Assembly: GCF_000411475.1 (NCBI RefSeq)
Contig: NZ_KE150464.1
Span: 682,001 to 746,000, forward strand
Length of the DNA: 64,000 nucleotides
Direction: 5' to 3'
Source: Streptococcus sp. HPH0090
GTDB taxonomy: Bacteria > Bacillota > Bacilli > Lactobacillales > Streptococcaceae
The notes under the pieces are model-generated. The model made no database searches and was not told where the DNA came from. It saw nothing but the letters and a program-made list of their open reading frames with translations. The position numbers and the translations under genes were made by a program. Shown here in pieces: positions 25,539 to 33,351 of this stretch (its first letter is position 1; each line of letters begins with the position of its first letter).

Positions 25539-27287
25539 TCACAAATAATCATCAAAAGGGAAATCATCAATAATTTCACTCCAATTTTGATTAGTGTTTT
25601 CTTTCAATTCAAACAAATCTTTGACCAAGACCATCTGTTTTTTATCTAAATATAAAATACCATCTTTTCTGATCAATTCTAGCTTATCTTTTTCTTCCAG
25701 CTTCTTCATAAGATTCTGAACCGAAGCAAAACTATTATTGATCGTCCTAGAAAAATCACTAGCCTTTTTTAGATCACCAAGATTTTCTTCTTCTTTTTGT
25801 TTACTAGCAAACAGCTCTTGAACCAATTCAGGATTGGCCTTTTTAACTGTTCCTTTTTCAAGTTCTTGTTTAGCTTCCATTTCTTCCTGTAATGCTTGTT
25901 TTTCTTCTTCAGTCAATTCAGCAGATGGATTTTCAAGAGGATTGAAAGGATTTTCCCTTCTTTCAACCTTACTAAATTCATCAGTAAATGAGAATCCATT
26001 CTCAAATAGTGGTGAATAAAATTCCCTTGCTACTTCTCCATATACTGAAGCATAACCACGACCATAAACACGCTTACCAGCAAGATATTTCACATACTTA
26101 AATTCCTTGTTTCTATTGACTTCACCAAAGGCAAGATCATATCCAACTTCATCTAACCTACCAACAGATACACGGAAGTTAATATTAGCTTGTAATTTTG
26201 AACCTAAATCCTCCCTTGAAGGCTTCTGCATAGCTATTGTCGCAAAGCACCCAGCTTGCCTTCCAAGAAGCAGGAATTGACCCATAGCATTGTCTAGGCG
26301 CTGTCTAGTTTGAAAGTCTAACATAGCGCACAAGGCGTTATATTCATCACAAACTAGGAAATAAGGCTCTAAACCGTACTCATAGAATTTTTTCAAATCC
26401 TTATCGCCATTTTCTTCACGTTTTTTACGCATATAAGAATAACGAGCAAACATGATCACGACTGCTCTTTCAATCATAGATACAATATCTTCTACTTGAT
26501 ATGAAATACGACCTTCAAAAGCCTTCTGTTCAGCCATAGTCACAAAGTCAGCTTGTTTTGGATCACAAATATCCACTACTCCAACTTTCGACATAGCAAG
26601 AATCAATGTTCTTAAAAGTACAGTTTTACCTCCACCAGTACCACCACAGACCAACATATGAGGATCGTCAACAGGATTCCAATAAAGATTCTTCATCAGT
26701 TGAATACCCTTATCAGAATAGTTGACATCAGTTACCTTAATACGATTCAAGAAAGCAGAGTAGGCGAGTTTATAAGTCTTAAACTTAATATCGTCCTGAA
26801 CCTCCATAAAGTCCATAAAGAACGTTGTTTCTAACTCACTACCAATCTTCTTAAACTTCTCTTGAAACTTGTTACCAGCCATTTTAAAGGCTACATCAAG
26901 ATCATAGCGATTCTGCTTCAAATAAACAGGAGGAAACGCTATTTTATCAATAGTACCTGATTCACGCTTAACCTTCTTCGTATAGGTATAGCCATTCTCC
27001 TTCAAAAAGAAAGCCAATTTTGCTAGTCTTTCTAGCTTTTGAAAGAAAAAGATTCTTTCTTGTGACAACCATGTAAGATAAATACTTAAAACAACAACTA
27101 CTATCAACAGGCTCACAGAAATAATAATAGCTGGTATATCTAAATTTTTAATTTTTTCAAAGTTTAAATAACCATAAATTACAAGCACAGGTGCTAACAA
27201 CAAAAAGAAAAAAGAAAAGATAAAGTATCTAAGATTCACCATATAAGGCTTCACCTTAATTCCCCTGTATGCAGGAAACAAACCCAT
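25539..27287 (-). CDS. TcpA/FtsK-SpoIIIE-type coupling protein (Tn916 Orf21)
   Basis: A 582-residue conjugation coupling ATPase. Two membrane helices lie at about residues 20-40 and 52-75. The FtsK-like motor domain has Walker A GGTGGGKT at 215-222, Walker B as YFLVCDEYNALCAM near 305-318, and a Q/K-rich C-terminus. It links the relaxosome to the T4SS and pumps DNA. It is downstream of the two DUF961-like genes and upstream of mobT. Confidence 0.93.
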   Translation of the reverse strand: MGLFPAYRGIKVKPYMVNLRYFIFSFFFLLLAPVLVIYGYLNFEKIKNLDIPAIIISVSLLIVVVVLSIYLTWLSQERIFFFQKLERLAKLAFFLKENGYTYTKKVKRESGTIDKIAFPPVYLKQNRYDLDVAFKMAGNKFQEKFKKIGSELETTFFMDFMEVQDDIKFKTYKLAYSAFLNRIKVTDVNYSDKGIQLMKNLYWNPVDDPHMLVCGGTGGGKTVLLRTLILAMSKVGVVDICDPKQADFVTMAEQKAFEGRISYQVEDIVSMIERAVVIMFARYSYMRKKREENGDKDLKKFYEYGLEPYFLVCDEYNALCAMLDFQTRQRLDNAMGQFLLLGRQAGCFATIAMQKPSREDLGSKLQANINFRVSVGRLDEVGYDLAFGEVNRNKEFKYVKYLAGKRVYGRGYASVYGEVAREFYSPLFENGFSFTDEFSKVERRENPFNPLENPSAELTEEEKQALQEEMEAKQELEKGTVKKANPELVQELFASKQKEEENLGDLKKASDFSRTINNSFASVQNLMKKLEEKDKLELIRKDGILYLDKKQMVLVKDLFELKENTNQNWSEIIDDFPFDDYL

Positions 27288-27306
27288 ATCTTTTCTCCTT
27301 TACAAA

Positions 27307-27732
27307 CTAGCCTTTATGCTCTTGTTTTTGCTCTTGCTTCTGCTCTTGTTTAGGTTGTGGAGTTGCACCAGCACCAACACGCTTAACGTTTTCAGCACGC
27401 AATGAGAAGGCGAGCGCCTTAATTTCTGACACATTGTTATTGCCACGATATACTGTATCTTCATAATCATAGATCCAAATTGTCGCTTGACCAACAATTT
27501 CAACTTCAGACATGAACGGAATTTCATCTACTGAAATACCTTCTTCCAACTTGATCGCAATAGTTTCTTGCATTTTATCAGAGAAAACTTCGGCATGAGT
27601 AGGATATTCAACAGGCTCACCATCTACCATTTTCCAGTTCTCATCAAAACCTAAGAAAGTAAGCGTACCGAATTTTTCCTTCACGTTTACAGGAATTTCT
27701 GCATTGTTAAATTTACGAATATTAAAAGCCAT
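27307..27732 (-). CDS. DUF961/YdcP-like conjugation accessory protein
   Basis: A 141-residue protein with IPVNVKEKFGTLTFLGFDE near the start and a C-terminal KQEQKQEQKQEHKG tail. It resembles the YdcP/DUF961 group that lies at the head of Tn916-type conjugation modules (Orf22/Orf23). The molecular role is not established. It starts 19 bases after the second DUF961-like gene. Confidence 0.6.
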   Translation of the reverse strand: MAFNIRKFNNAEIPVNVKEKFGTLTFLGFDENWKMVDGEPVEYPTHAEVFSDKMQETIAIKLEEGISVDEIPFMSEVEIVGQATIWIYDYEDTVYRGNNNVSEIKALAFSLRAENVKRVGAGATPQPKQEQKQEQKQEHKG

Positions 27733-27751
27733 TTTTTATTTCTCCTTTTTA

Positions 27752-28060
27752 TTATTTTTCAAAACGAATTTCACTTGCTTCAAATTGGACTTCTTCTTTT
27801 CGACCAACCAAGCGAGTTACAAAATTAAGTCCTGATACAGACTTAACAATAGTCAAGCCTTTAGCTTTAGGAGTATCAGAATTATTTACTCCATAAACAC
27901 GAACAATCACGCTATTTTGTTGATCACCTGACAATTCAAACTCACGGAAAGGAACGAAATTTTCTCCGTTACCAGTCACAACTTCACGAAATTTTGGATT
28001 TACAACTACTTTTGATCCAATCGCTTCCAACCCAACAGGGATTTTTTTAATTTTTGCCAT
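27752..28060 (-). CDS. Second DUF961-like protein
   Basis: A 102-residue protein with repeated short beta-strand patterns (NFVPFREFELSGDQQNSVIV). It sits where Tn916-group elements carry a second YdcP-like gene. The assignment rests on position and size. It shares its orientation and spacing with the 27307 gene, and a terminator lies just upstream. Confidence 0.5.
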   Translation of the reverse strand: MAKIKKIPVGLEAIGSKVVVNPKFREVVTGNGENFVPFREFELSGDQQNSVIVRVYGVNNSDTPKAKGLTIVKSVSGLNFVTRLVGRKEEVQFEASEIRFEK

Positions 28061-28107
28061 TTTTTATACCTCTTTATTATATTTTTTCTTATTTTTTTAA
28101 AATCAAA

Positions 28108-28137
28108 AAGGGCGATTGTCCTGTTTTAATCGCCCTT
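28108..28137 (-). terminator. Terminator of the ICE GbpC-like adhesin
   Basis: AAGGGCGATT/AATCGCCCTT stem, loop about 10 bases, then TTTTTGATTTT on the minus strand. It separates the adhesin gene from the DUF961/TcpA genes. Confidence 0.8.
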
Positions 28138-28147
28138 AACAAATACA

Positions 28148-29920
28148 TTAGTCCTCTTTACGTTTAAGACCAGCAAGACCAAGCATAGTTCCCACAACAC
28201 CTACTACACCAGCAAGACCAAGTGATGATTCAGCAGTACCAGTATTAGGCAATTCAGGCTTATGCTCTTGTGGTTTTTCAGGAGTTACAGGAACTTCTTT
28301 AACGTAAGCCTTATGATATTCTACTTCCACTTGTTTTTCTTCAGGAACAGGAACATACGGTTTAATTTGCACATATGCTTTAGGAGTGTATTTTGGATCA
28401 TTGTATTTCTCAATAGAGATAGGCTCTTGCTTAACTTCTTTTTGAGAAGCACGACCAAACAAACCACCTACAATAGAATAGCTTGTATCAGAAGTGTTTG
28501 AGTGAATAAAGGTAAAGTTAATCTTTTGACCTTTAGCAAATGACCAGCCAATACCATTAGAATCAAGCACGCCTGCTGTACTTTGACTTTGCGCAGAATC
28601 ATTCGCAGTGAATGAGTTTCCACTTTGTGTAATGTTAGCACCAGTTGTTACTTTAGCACCATCAAGTTTAGACACATCAATGACTTGATTGCTGTCAACA
28701 TCATTTACGGTTACTTCACTTACATTATTAGAATCTGTTTCAACTCCAACAGTCACCATTTTCACCCAGCCTTGACGATCATTAAGGTAAGCACCTGAAG
28801 CGCCCCCTCCACCTTGACCATCAACACCACCTCCACCGTTTGCCTCACCAGCACCAGCAGAGATAAAGACACCATAACCAATTCCACCATCTTCACCTGC
28901 CCATAGAGCAACATAAGAACGAATGAATCCTGATTCAGCAGATGGAGTAATATCACTAAATGTTAAAGTGACATCACCATTAGAAGTGTTTTTAACTTTA
29001 ATTTTGATTGATCCACTCTTATCATCAAGAAGGAACACATTATCAAAGTTTGCATCAAGGTTAGTATTGCGTGCATAACCTTGAATTACATTAGCTGTAT
29101 AAGCAGGAGGAGTGACTTTAGAACCACCTGAAACAACTTCAAAAGTTGTACTTGCAGTTGCAGTCAATCCTGTTTGAATTGACTTGATCACTTTACCAGC
29201 GTTATCCTTATTCCATTGATCAACAGCTTTTTTATCTTGCGCATAGTTACCACTAAATTTCAAGCCGACTTTTTCCATGATAGCTTTGTCTTTAGCTTTG
29301 ATTTTTTCAGCTTCCAGCTTGTCTTTTTTAAACTTCGCTTCGTTAGCTTCGTTTTCTTTCTTCGCTTGCGCATTGTAACCATCAACAGTTTTCTTATCTT
29401 TTGGATAATCACCTGTATGTTTCAAGCCGACTTTTTCCATAGCAGATTTATTGTCAGCATTGATTTTGCTGTTTTTTGCTTCAGCTTCCTTAATTTCTTT
29501 GATATTTTGCTCTTTTTCAGCAGTTTTCTTATCAATTTCCTTAACTTGCTTCGCTTCATCTTCTTTTGCTTCAGCTTCAGTATCATAGCCAACTTTTTCT
29601 GTTTCAGTTACCTTAATACCAACACTTTTAGCTTTTTCAACAGCAGAATCAAGATCAGGTGATTCAACAGGTTTAACTGTTTCTTCTACTTTAGCTTCAG
29701 CCTTTTGATCAGCTTTAGCTTCTGTTTTAGGTGCTTCAGTAGGTGAAACAGGTTTAGCAACTTCAGTAGTTGCAGGAGTTGTAGGCTTAACTTCATCAGC
29801 AGATACATTGTTTCCACCAAAAGCAACCATCAACATAGCAAGCGCAAGGATAACTCCACAAGCACCAAATTTTGTTTTACGGATTGAACCGAAAGCCTTA
29901 TATTCATTAGATTTAAACAT
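28148..29920 (-). CDS. ICE-borne GbpC/Spa-type LPXTG adhesin
   Basis: A 590-residue wall-anchored protein. It has a YSIRK-like signal (FGSIRKTKFGACGVILALA, about 8-35), then an Ala/Glu/Lys-rich helical region (about 65-240). Two copies of a 13-residue motif of the VGLKHTGDYPKDKKTV kind lie within it. A central beta-rich domain follows (about 270-500, with ASGAYLNDRQGWVKMVTVGV) that resembles the antigen I/II V/GbpC domain. A Pro/Lys-rich tail, LPNTG and KRKED end it. The ATG at 29920 has an AAGGAG site. PrgB-type adhesins on other conjugative elements promote mating, so a similar role is plausible. Confidence 0.8.
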   Translation of the reverse strand: MFKSNEYKAFGSIRKTKFGACGVILALAMLMVAFGGNNVSADEVKPTTPATTEVAKPVSPTEAPKTEAKADQKAEAKVEETVKPVESPDLDSAVEKAKSVGIKVTETEKVGYDTEAEAKEDEAKQVKEIDKKTAEKEQNIKEIKEAEAKNSKINADNKSAMEKVGLKHTGDYPKDKKTVDGYNAQAKKENEANEAKFKKDKLEAEKIKAKDKAIMEKVGLKFSGNYAQDKKAVDQWNKDNAGKVIKSIQTGLTATASTTFEVVSGGSKVTPPAYTANVIQGYARNTNLDANFDNVFLLDDKSGSIKIKVKNTSNGDVTLTFSDITPSAESGFIRSYVALWAGEDGGIGYGVFISAGAGEANGGGGVDGQGGGGASGAYLNDRQGWVKMVTVGVETDSNNVSEVTVNDVDSNQVIDVSKLDGAKVTTGANITQSGNSFTANDSAQSQSTAGVLDSNGIGWSFAKGQKINFTFIHSNTSDTSYSIVGGLFGRASQKEVKQEPISIEKYNDPKYTPKAYVQIKPYVPVPEEKQVEVEYHKAYVKEVPVTPEKPQEHKPELPNTGTAESSLGLAGVVGVVGTMLGLAGLKRKED

Positions 29921-29979
29921 TAATTTTTTTCTCCTTTTTCTTTTTTTATTTTTAAATAATGTTTTTTTCTTTTTCGATC

Positions 29980-30027
29980 TCATTCATTAGATGGTGAACG
30001 TGACCGTCTAAAAATACCTAGTAACAT
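29980..30027 (-). CDS. Possible 15-residue leader peptide
   Basis: A short frame (ATG at 30027, TGA at 29980) encodes MLLGIFRRSRSPSNE and has an excellent AAGGAG site five bases upstream. It ends 59 bases before the adhesin start. It could be a leader peptide controlling the adhesin, or an RBS-bearing remnant. No regulatory hairpin is obvious between it and the adhesin start. Confidence 0.35.
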   Translation of the reverse strand: MLLGIFRRSRSPSNE

Positions 30028-30049
30028 AACTTCTCCTTTTTCTCAAAAA

Positions 30050-30074
30050 TAAAAAAGCCGATATAAACCGACTT
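30050..30074 (-). terminator. Probable terminator upstream of the adhesin leader
   Basis: The minus strand has AAGUCG/CGGCUU arms (one G-U pair) and a T-rich tract. It lies just upstream of the short leader frame and after the 30089 frame. Confidence 0.55.
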
Positions 30075-30088
30075 ACTACAACAACTAT

Positions 30089-30397
30089 TTAATGAAACTC
30101 AATAATTTCTCCTGTTTCTAAGAAATGATTATAAGTACGATCAATACGATTTTCAATCTTACGGTAAAATGTATTCGTTAATTGCCCCATACTATACAAT
30201 CTTCTATACAAATCTTCACAACATTTTTTTGACGATACATAAACATCAGCGCCCCTTTTTACATGAGCATAAATTTTTAGATTCCAGCAGAACCTACTAT
30301 ATATTCGCAGGTATTCCCTACGAATCCATTCTTCTGAATATGTTCTTACATCATCTTCTCCCTTCCACTCAATAGATACGATCTTAACACACCTCTT
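30089..30397 (-). pseudogene. Open frame of about 102 codons without a normal start
   Basis: A continuous minus-strand frame from a TGA at 30398-30400 to TAA at 30089 reads protein-like sequence (SIEWKGEDDVRTYSEEWIRR and onward), yet its only ATG is 33 codons from the end. An AAAGAGG site near the start is followed in frame by AAG-ATC. A GTG exists in the next frame but stops after 14 codons. It may use a rare start codon (ATC/ATT), or it may have suffered a frameshift. I do not recognise the product. Confidence 0.35.
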
Positions 30398-30406
30398 TCA
30401 ATTATC

Positions 30407-30595
30407 TTAATTCCTATCACGATCTATTAGATAAAAACCAAAACTTCCAATTACTAGAATAAACAAATACGATACAAAACCAAATAGATCATTATTAAGA
30501 ATCATCACAAATAAAACACAGAATACCAAATTCATCATCAACACACTTAAAAATTTCAAACAAACTATCAATAATTCCAAATGATATTCTAACAA
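30407..30595 (-). CDS. Small membrane protein of unknown function
   Basis: A 62-residue frame from TTG (30595) with two hydrophobic segments (about 10-32 and 38-56) and an RDRN end. AAAGGA lies about 10 bases upstream of the TTG. No family is recognised. It is located just upstream of the startless 30089 frame and just downstream of the structured noncoding region. Confidence 0.45.
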   Translation of the reverse strand: MLEYHLELLIVCLKFLSVLMMNLVFCVLFVMILNNDLFGFVSYLFILVIGSFGFYLIDRDRN

Positions 30596-30669
30596 AAATA
30601 AAATTCCTTTTTTCAGGAAAAGAATATAACCTTCTAAAATTTCTCTTATATAAATACCCTCTTTCTTTC

Positions 30670-30724
30670 TATTGTTAATTCACATAAAAGAATAGTAACT
30701 ATTCTCTTGTGAAAACTAACAATA
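30670..30724. repeat. 55-bp interrupted palindrome
   Basis: Nested arms TATTGTTA/TAACAATA, TCAC/GTGA and AGAATAGT/ACTATTCT form a long hairpin with a one-base centre. A further TATTGTTAATT copy lies at 30730-30740. There is no T-tract on either side. It could be a replication or single-strand origin, or an operator for the conjugation genes. Confidence 0.55.
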
Positions 30725-30752
30725 AATTTTATTGTTAATTTCCTTTTTGAGT

Positions 30753-30785
30753 AAAAATAAAAAGGCTTATATTTCAAAGCCTTTT
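30753..30785 (-). terminator. Terminator of the structured noncoding region
   Basis: AAAGGCTT/AAGCCTTT arms, then TTATTTTTAC on the minus strand. It would end a transcript coming from about 31230. Confidence 0.7.
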
Positions 30786-31230
30786 CTTGTTACTCTTTTT
30801 TGTGTATGCTCTTATCTTCGCACACTTTCAGCTTTATAGCTTACTACCTTCGCCACGGTCACAGATTTAAGGATAACTCAATACCCCCTCTTCCTTACCC
30901 TAAGGCATTAGCAAGACTTTCATCTTACACACCGACCATACGATATAGCCTCACTATCTCACTCTAGCTACCTCTACAAAGTATCATTGACTGCACCACA
31001 GCCGTCAGTTCCCTTTTCTTATCTTTTAAGGCAAAAGGACGAAAAACCCAACATGGTCAATAATGACTAATAGATATAGTTTACGGAATCTAGCTAGATT
31101 TTTAAGAATTTACGTTCTGTTTTTGACTGGATATTGTCTAAAACATCTTTCTTGCATTTTTTACTAGAACGGCAAAACCTAATTGGAATAGAAAATTAGC
31201 AGAGGTTCTCCAACAAGATACAAATATAAA
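30786..31230 (-). ncRNA. Candidate large structured noncoding RNA of the ICE
   Basis: About 450 bases without a credible gene hold many short hairpins on the minus strand. Examples are AGAAC/GTTCT around CTAATT/AATTAG (31165-31209), GTCA/TGAC (31054-31068), CCTTTT/AAAAGG, AUAC/GUAU enclosing GUAGC/GCUAU, AAGA/TCTT, CCTTA/TAAGG and GUGUGC/GCAUAC. It ends at the terminator at 30753-30785. The GC content is higher than in neighbouring noncoding DNA. I do not recognise a known family. It could be a separate RNA or a long leader of the conjugation transcript. Confidence 0.5.
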
Positions 31231-31448
31231 AAATATTCTCAAACGTGTTTTTTCTCATTGTATTTAATATCGTGAACTCACTATTTTCACTTAAAGAAGT
31301 AGCACTTGAAAGCTCTCAATTTGATATTCCAAAGAAAATTCAAGTAGATTTTTCAAAAGCTAGACTCCACAAACTACATCTACTATCAGACCAACTTGAC
31401 ATTTTACCATTTTTCACTTATAATTAAATTGCTACATTTAATACTCGT

Positions 31449-31576
31449 GTTAGTCAGTGTATATCAAAGTCATTGCCTGACACGTTTTTTATTTAATTTT
31501 CAAAGAACAAACTATTAAACTTTTTTTCGTTTTAATAGTTCTTTAGTATAAGCAAAAGACTATTGTTTATACTAAA
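31449..31576 (+). repeat. Cluster of three hairpins upstream of the basic protein gene
   Basis: The plus strand has a CGTGT...CTGACACG stem followed by TTTTTTATTT (31449-31500). Next come AACTATTAAA/TTTAATAGTT (31510-31519 with 31531-31540) and TTTAGTATAA/TTATACTAAA (31542-31551 with 31567-31576). The first resembles a terminator. The two perfect 10-bp inverted repeats look like operators or RNA hairpins. The gap 31231-31608 otherwise holds no convincing gene. Confidence 0.5.
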
Positions 31577-31608
31577 CAACCACTAAATTAAATAAAAGGA
31601 TAATTATT

Positions 31609-31836
31609 ATGGCTAAAAGTAGACACCCTTACGTTTTGCAGGGAAACCATCTTAAAGATGATTTTAACTCCCACAACAGAAATTGTTACCAAGATAACAA
31701 CAAAATTACAAAAAGAAAATATGATAAAGTTAAAAATATGAACAAATCATTGAAACATCACTCAAAAGGAAAAATAACTTTATCAATTCCAATCCGTAAA
31801 GGCAATGAAATTATCTATCCTAATCAAACAGAATAG
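31609..31836 (+). CDS. Small basic protein of unknown function
   Basis: A 75-residue, Lys-rich protein (opens MAKSRHPYVLQGNHLKDDF, contains KRKYDKVKNMNKSLKHH). AAGGA lies eight bases before the ATG. It has no recognised domain; the charge suggests nucleic-acid binding. It is convergent with the 31820 gene and their 3' ends overlap by 17 bases. Confidence 0.5.
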   Translation: MAKSRHPYVLQGNHLKDDFNSHNRNCYQDNNKITKRKYDKVKNMNKSLKHHSKGKITLSIPIRKGNEIIYPNQTE

Positions 31837-32101
31837 TTTCTAAATCACTATAATCTTCCGATGAAATTTCATTGATCTCTTCGTCCATCTTCAATAAGAC
31901 CTTACCAAGTGCTTGACGATACATCAATGAAACTCGCTCAATATCACTTAAACAAATTTCAGAAAATCCTTGCATATCATATTTACTTTTAAGTGTCTCA
32001 ACCATTTCAAGATTATCTTCGCAAATTCTTGAAATATCTGAAATAAATGAGAACATTTGTAACTTTGTCTTTTCTTTATTTGTAAATGCTGAATTACTCA
32101 T
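31820..32101 (-). CDS. Small acidic protein under the ICE switch promoter
   Basis: A 93-residue acidic, helical protein (opens MSNSAFTNKEKTKLQMFSFI). It has a GGAGATGAA site and lies downstream of the consensus promoter controlled by the twin operators. I do not recognise it. Its position opposite the repressor gene recalls the first early gene of the lysogeny-like switch in ICEBs1 and ICESt3. Confidence 0.55.
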   Translation of the reverse strand: MSNSAFTNKEKTKLQMFSFISDISRICEDNLEMVETLKSKYDMQGFSEICLSDIERVSLMYRQALGKVLLKMDEEINEISSEDYSDLETILFD

Positions 32102-32183
32102 TTCATCTCCAAAGATATTTTAAAATTATCATTTTCATAAAATGTTATGATTGAGTAAAGTTTTTATTTAATCATAACTAATT

Positions 32184-32231
32184 ATCTCATTGAGATACTT
32201 ATATTATATCTCATTGAGATTTATTTGTCAA
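32184..32231 (-). promoter_or_regulatory. Repressed ICE promoter with two identical operators
   Basis: The minus strand has TTGACA (32226-32231), a 17-base spacer and TATAAT (32203-32208), a full consensus promoter. Two copies of ATCTCATTGAGAT, a palindrome with one central base, lie at 32208-32220 (in the spacer) and 32184-32196 (just downstream of -10), 24 bases centre to centre. The arrangement fits repression by the divergent XRE protein. Confidence 0.8.
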
Positions 32232-32272
32232 CACTTTTTTTATTTTTTTTAAATTTCTAGAAAGATTTTTTT

Positions 32273-32611
32273 ATGATACCTGATAGATTAAAAAAACTAC
32301 GAAAACAAGCTGGTTTAACACAAAAACAAATAGCCGAAAAAATTCAAGTAGGACAAAACTCTTATTCAAATTGGGAAAAAGGAAATAGAACACCTATTCA
32401 ACCTACAATAGATAAATTGGCTGAAATTTTAAATACATCTTCCGAATATTTAACAGGTATTACTGACGATCCAACTTGCATAAAGATTTCTGAAACAGAC
32501 CTTGATACTGCTATTGACAATTCAGTTGCCTATGATGGTACACCTATCACAGATCACGATAGAGAAATTATAAAGAACTATCTAAACGAATACTTTTCAA
32601 ATAAGAAATAA
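32273..32611 (+). CDS. ImmR-like XRE family repressor
   Basis: A 112-residue regulator. The HTH_XRE is at residues 5-60 with LTQKQIAEKIQVGQNSYSNW as the recognition region. A short C-terminal tail (about 60-112) probably mediates dimerisation. Two bases separate it from the metalloprotease gene, and it is divergent from the 31820 gene across twin operators. It is therefore the likely repressor of ICE transfer and probably represses its own promoter. Confidence 0.85.
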   Translation: MIPDRLKKLRKQAGLTQKQIAEKIQVGQNSYSNWEKGNRTPIQPTIDKLAEILNTSSEYLTGITDDPTCIKISETDLDTAIDNSVAYDGTPITDHDREIIKNYLNEYFSNKK

Positions 32612-32613
32612 CT

Positions 32614-33039
32614 ATGAATCTAAACAAAGTTATAAAAGAGATTGAACACCTAAACTGTAAGGTGATCATTCTTAAAGACCTATCCACTAAAGGAAGATAC
32701 GTTCTAGCAAAGAATAAACACTTCATCTTTCTTCGAGCCGATACATCAGAAATCGAGAAAATAAACGTTCTACTACATGAGAAACACCATCTAATCAATG
32801 ATGATTGTAACAACTCACTATCTCAAATAGATACCTTCAAAGAACATATAGAAAATACTAGCGAAAAAGGACGAATCCTTGATTTTATGAGTTTAGTGAA
32901 CAGCGAATATCCAATAGATGATAGTTTCAATTATCAGAACTATCTCAAAAATGCTGATATTCCTTCAAAATATGAAAACTATGTTAAAGAAATAGCAACA
33001 CAATTTTATAATGAAAACAAAAAAAATAACACTATCTAA
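32614..33039 (+). CDS. ImmA/IrrE family metallopeptidase
   Basis: A 141-residue protein. The zinc motif HExxH appears as LLHEKHHLIN near residues 53-62. In ICEBs1 the protease ImmA cleaves the repressor ImmR after a signal and releases the element. The gene follows the repressor by two bases, so the two are co-transcribed. The stop codon lies in the loop of the following terminator. Confidence 0.85.
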   Translation: MNLNKVIKEIEHLNCKVIILKDLSTKGRYVLAKNKHFIFLRADTSEIEKINVLLHEKHHLINDDCNNSLSQIDTFKEHIENTSEKGRILDFMSLVNSEYPIDDSFNYQNYLKNADIPSKYENYVKEIATQFYNENKKNNTI

Positions 33040-33053
33040 TGATAGTGTTTTTT
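33028..33053 (+). terminator. Terminator of the immR-immA-like operon
   Basis: AACACTATC/GATAGTGTT stem with a TAAT loop, then T residues. The immA stop codon lies in the loop. Confidence 0.9.
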
Positions 33054-33056
33054 AAT

Positions 33057-33338
33057 TTACTGTAAATAAACTATCCCACAAAATTCACCATTACAATCTA
33101 GAAATAGTTCATTCCTCTTGCTAGCTAAAAATCCAGTTCCTGCTTTACTAAAACGAAATTGAACAAAATAAAGTTCTAAATCACCTTCATATTCAACTTC
33201 CGTATCAAAGCTTTCCCCTGTTTCCAATTCATCTAAATAATCAGAATAATCATTAAGAAAATCCCTTACAAAATAATTCAATTTTGGAATCATCTTTTTA
33301 GGTACAGTTGTCTGATAACGTATTTCTTGAATTTCCAT
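33057..33338 (-). CDS. Small protein of unknown function near the toxin-antitoxin pair
   Basis: A 93-residue protein with an acidic middle (DELETGESFDTEVEYEGDLE) and a beta-rich C-terminus. It has TAGGAGATAG upstream. No family is recognised. It is 13 bases downstream of the YafQ toxin gene and in the same direction, so it may belong to that transcript. Confidence 0.55.
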   Translation of the reverse strand: MEIQEIRYQTTVPKKMIPKLNYFVRDFLNDYSDYLDELETGESFDTEVEYEGDLELYFVQFRFSKAGTGFLASKRNELFLDCNGEFCGIVYLQ

Positions 33339-33351
33339 TTTCTATCTCCTA

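Noticed and set aside
29216..29662. 148-codon plus-strand Phe-rich frame
   Set aside because: Antisense shadow of the coiled Lys/Glu region of the ICE adhesin.
31131..31150. GTTTTAGA resembling a CRISPR repeat start on the minus strand
   Set aside because: It occurs once, with no repeat-spacer array and no cas genes nearby.
31245..31427. 60-codon plus-strand frame followed by a terminator-like hairpin
   Set aside because: It begins with GTG without a ribosome binding site and has no recognisable domain. It overlaps the edge of the structured region, so I did not list it as a gene.
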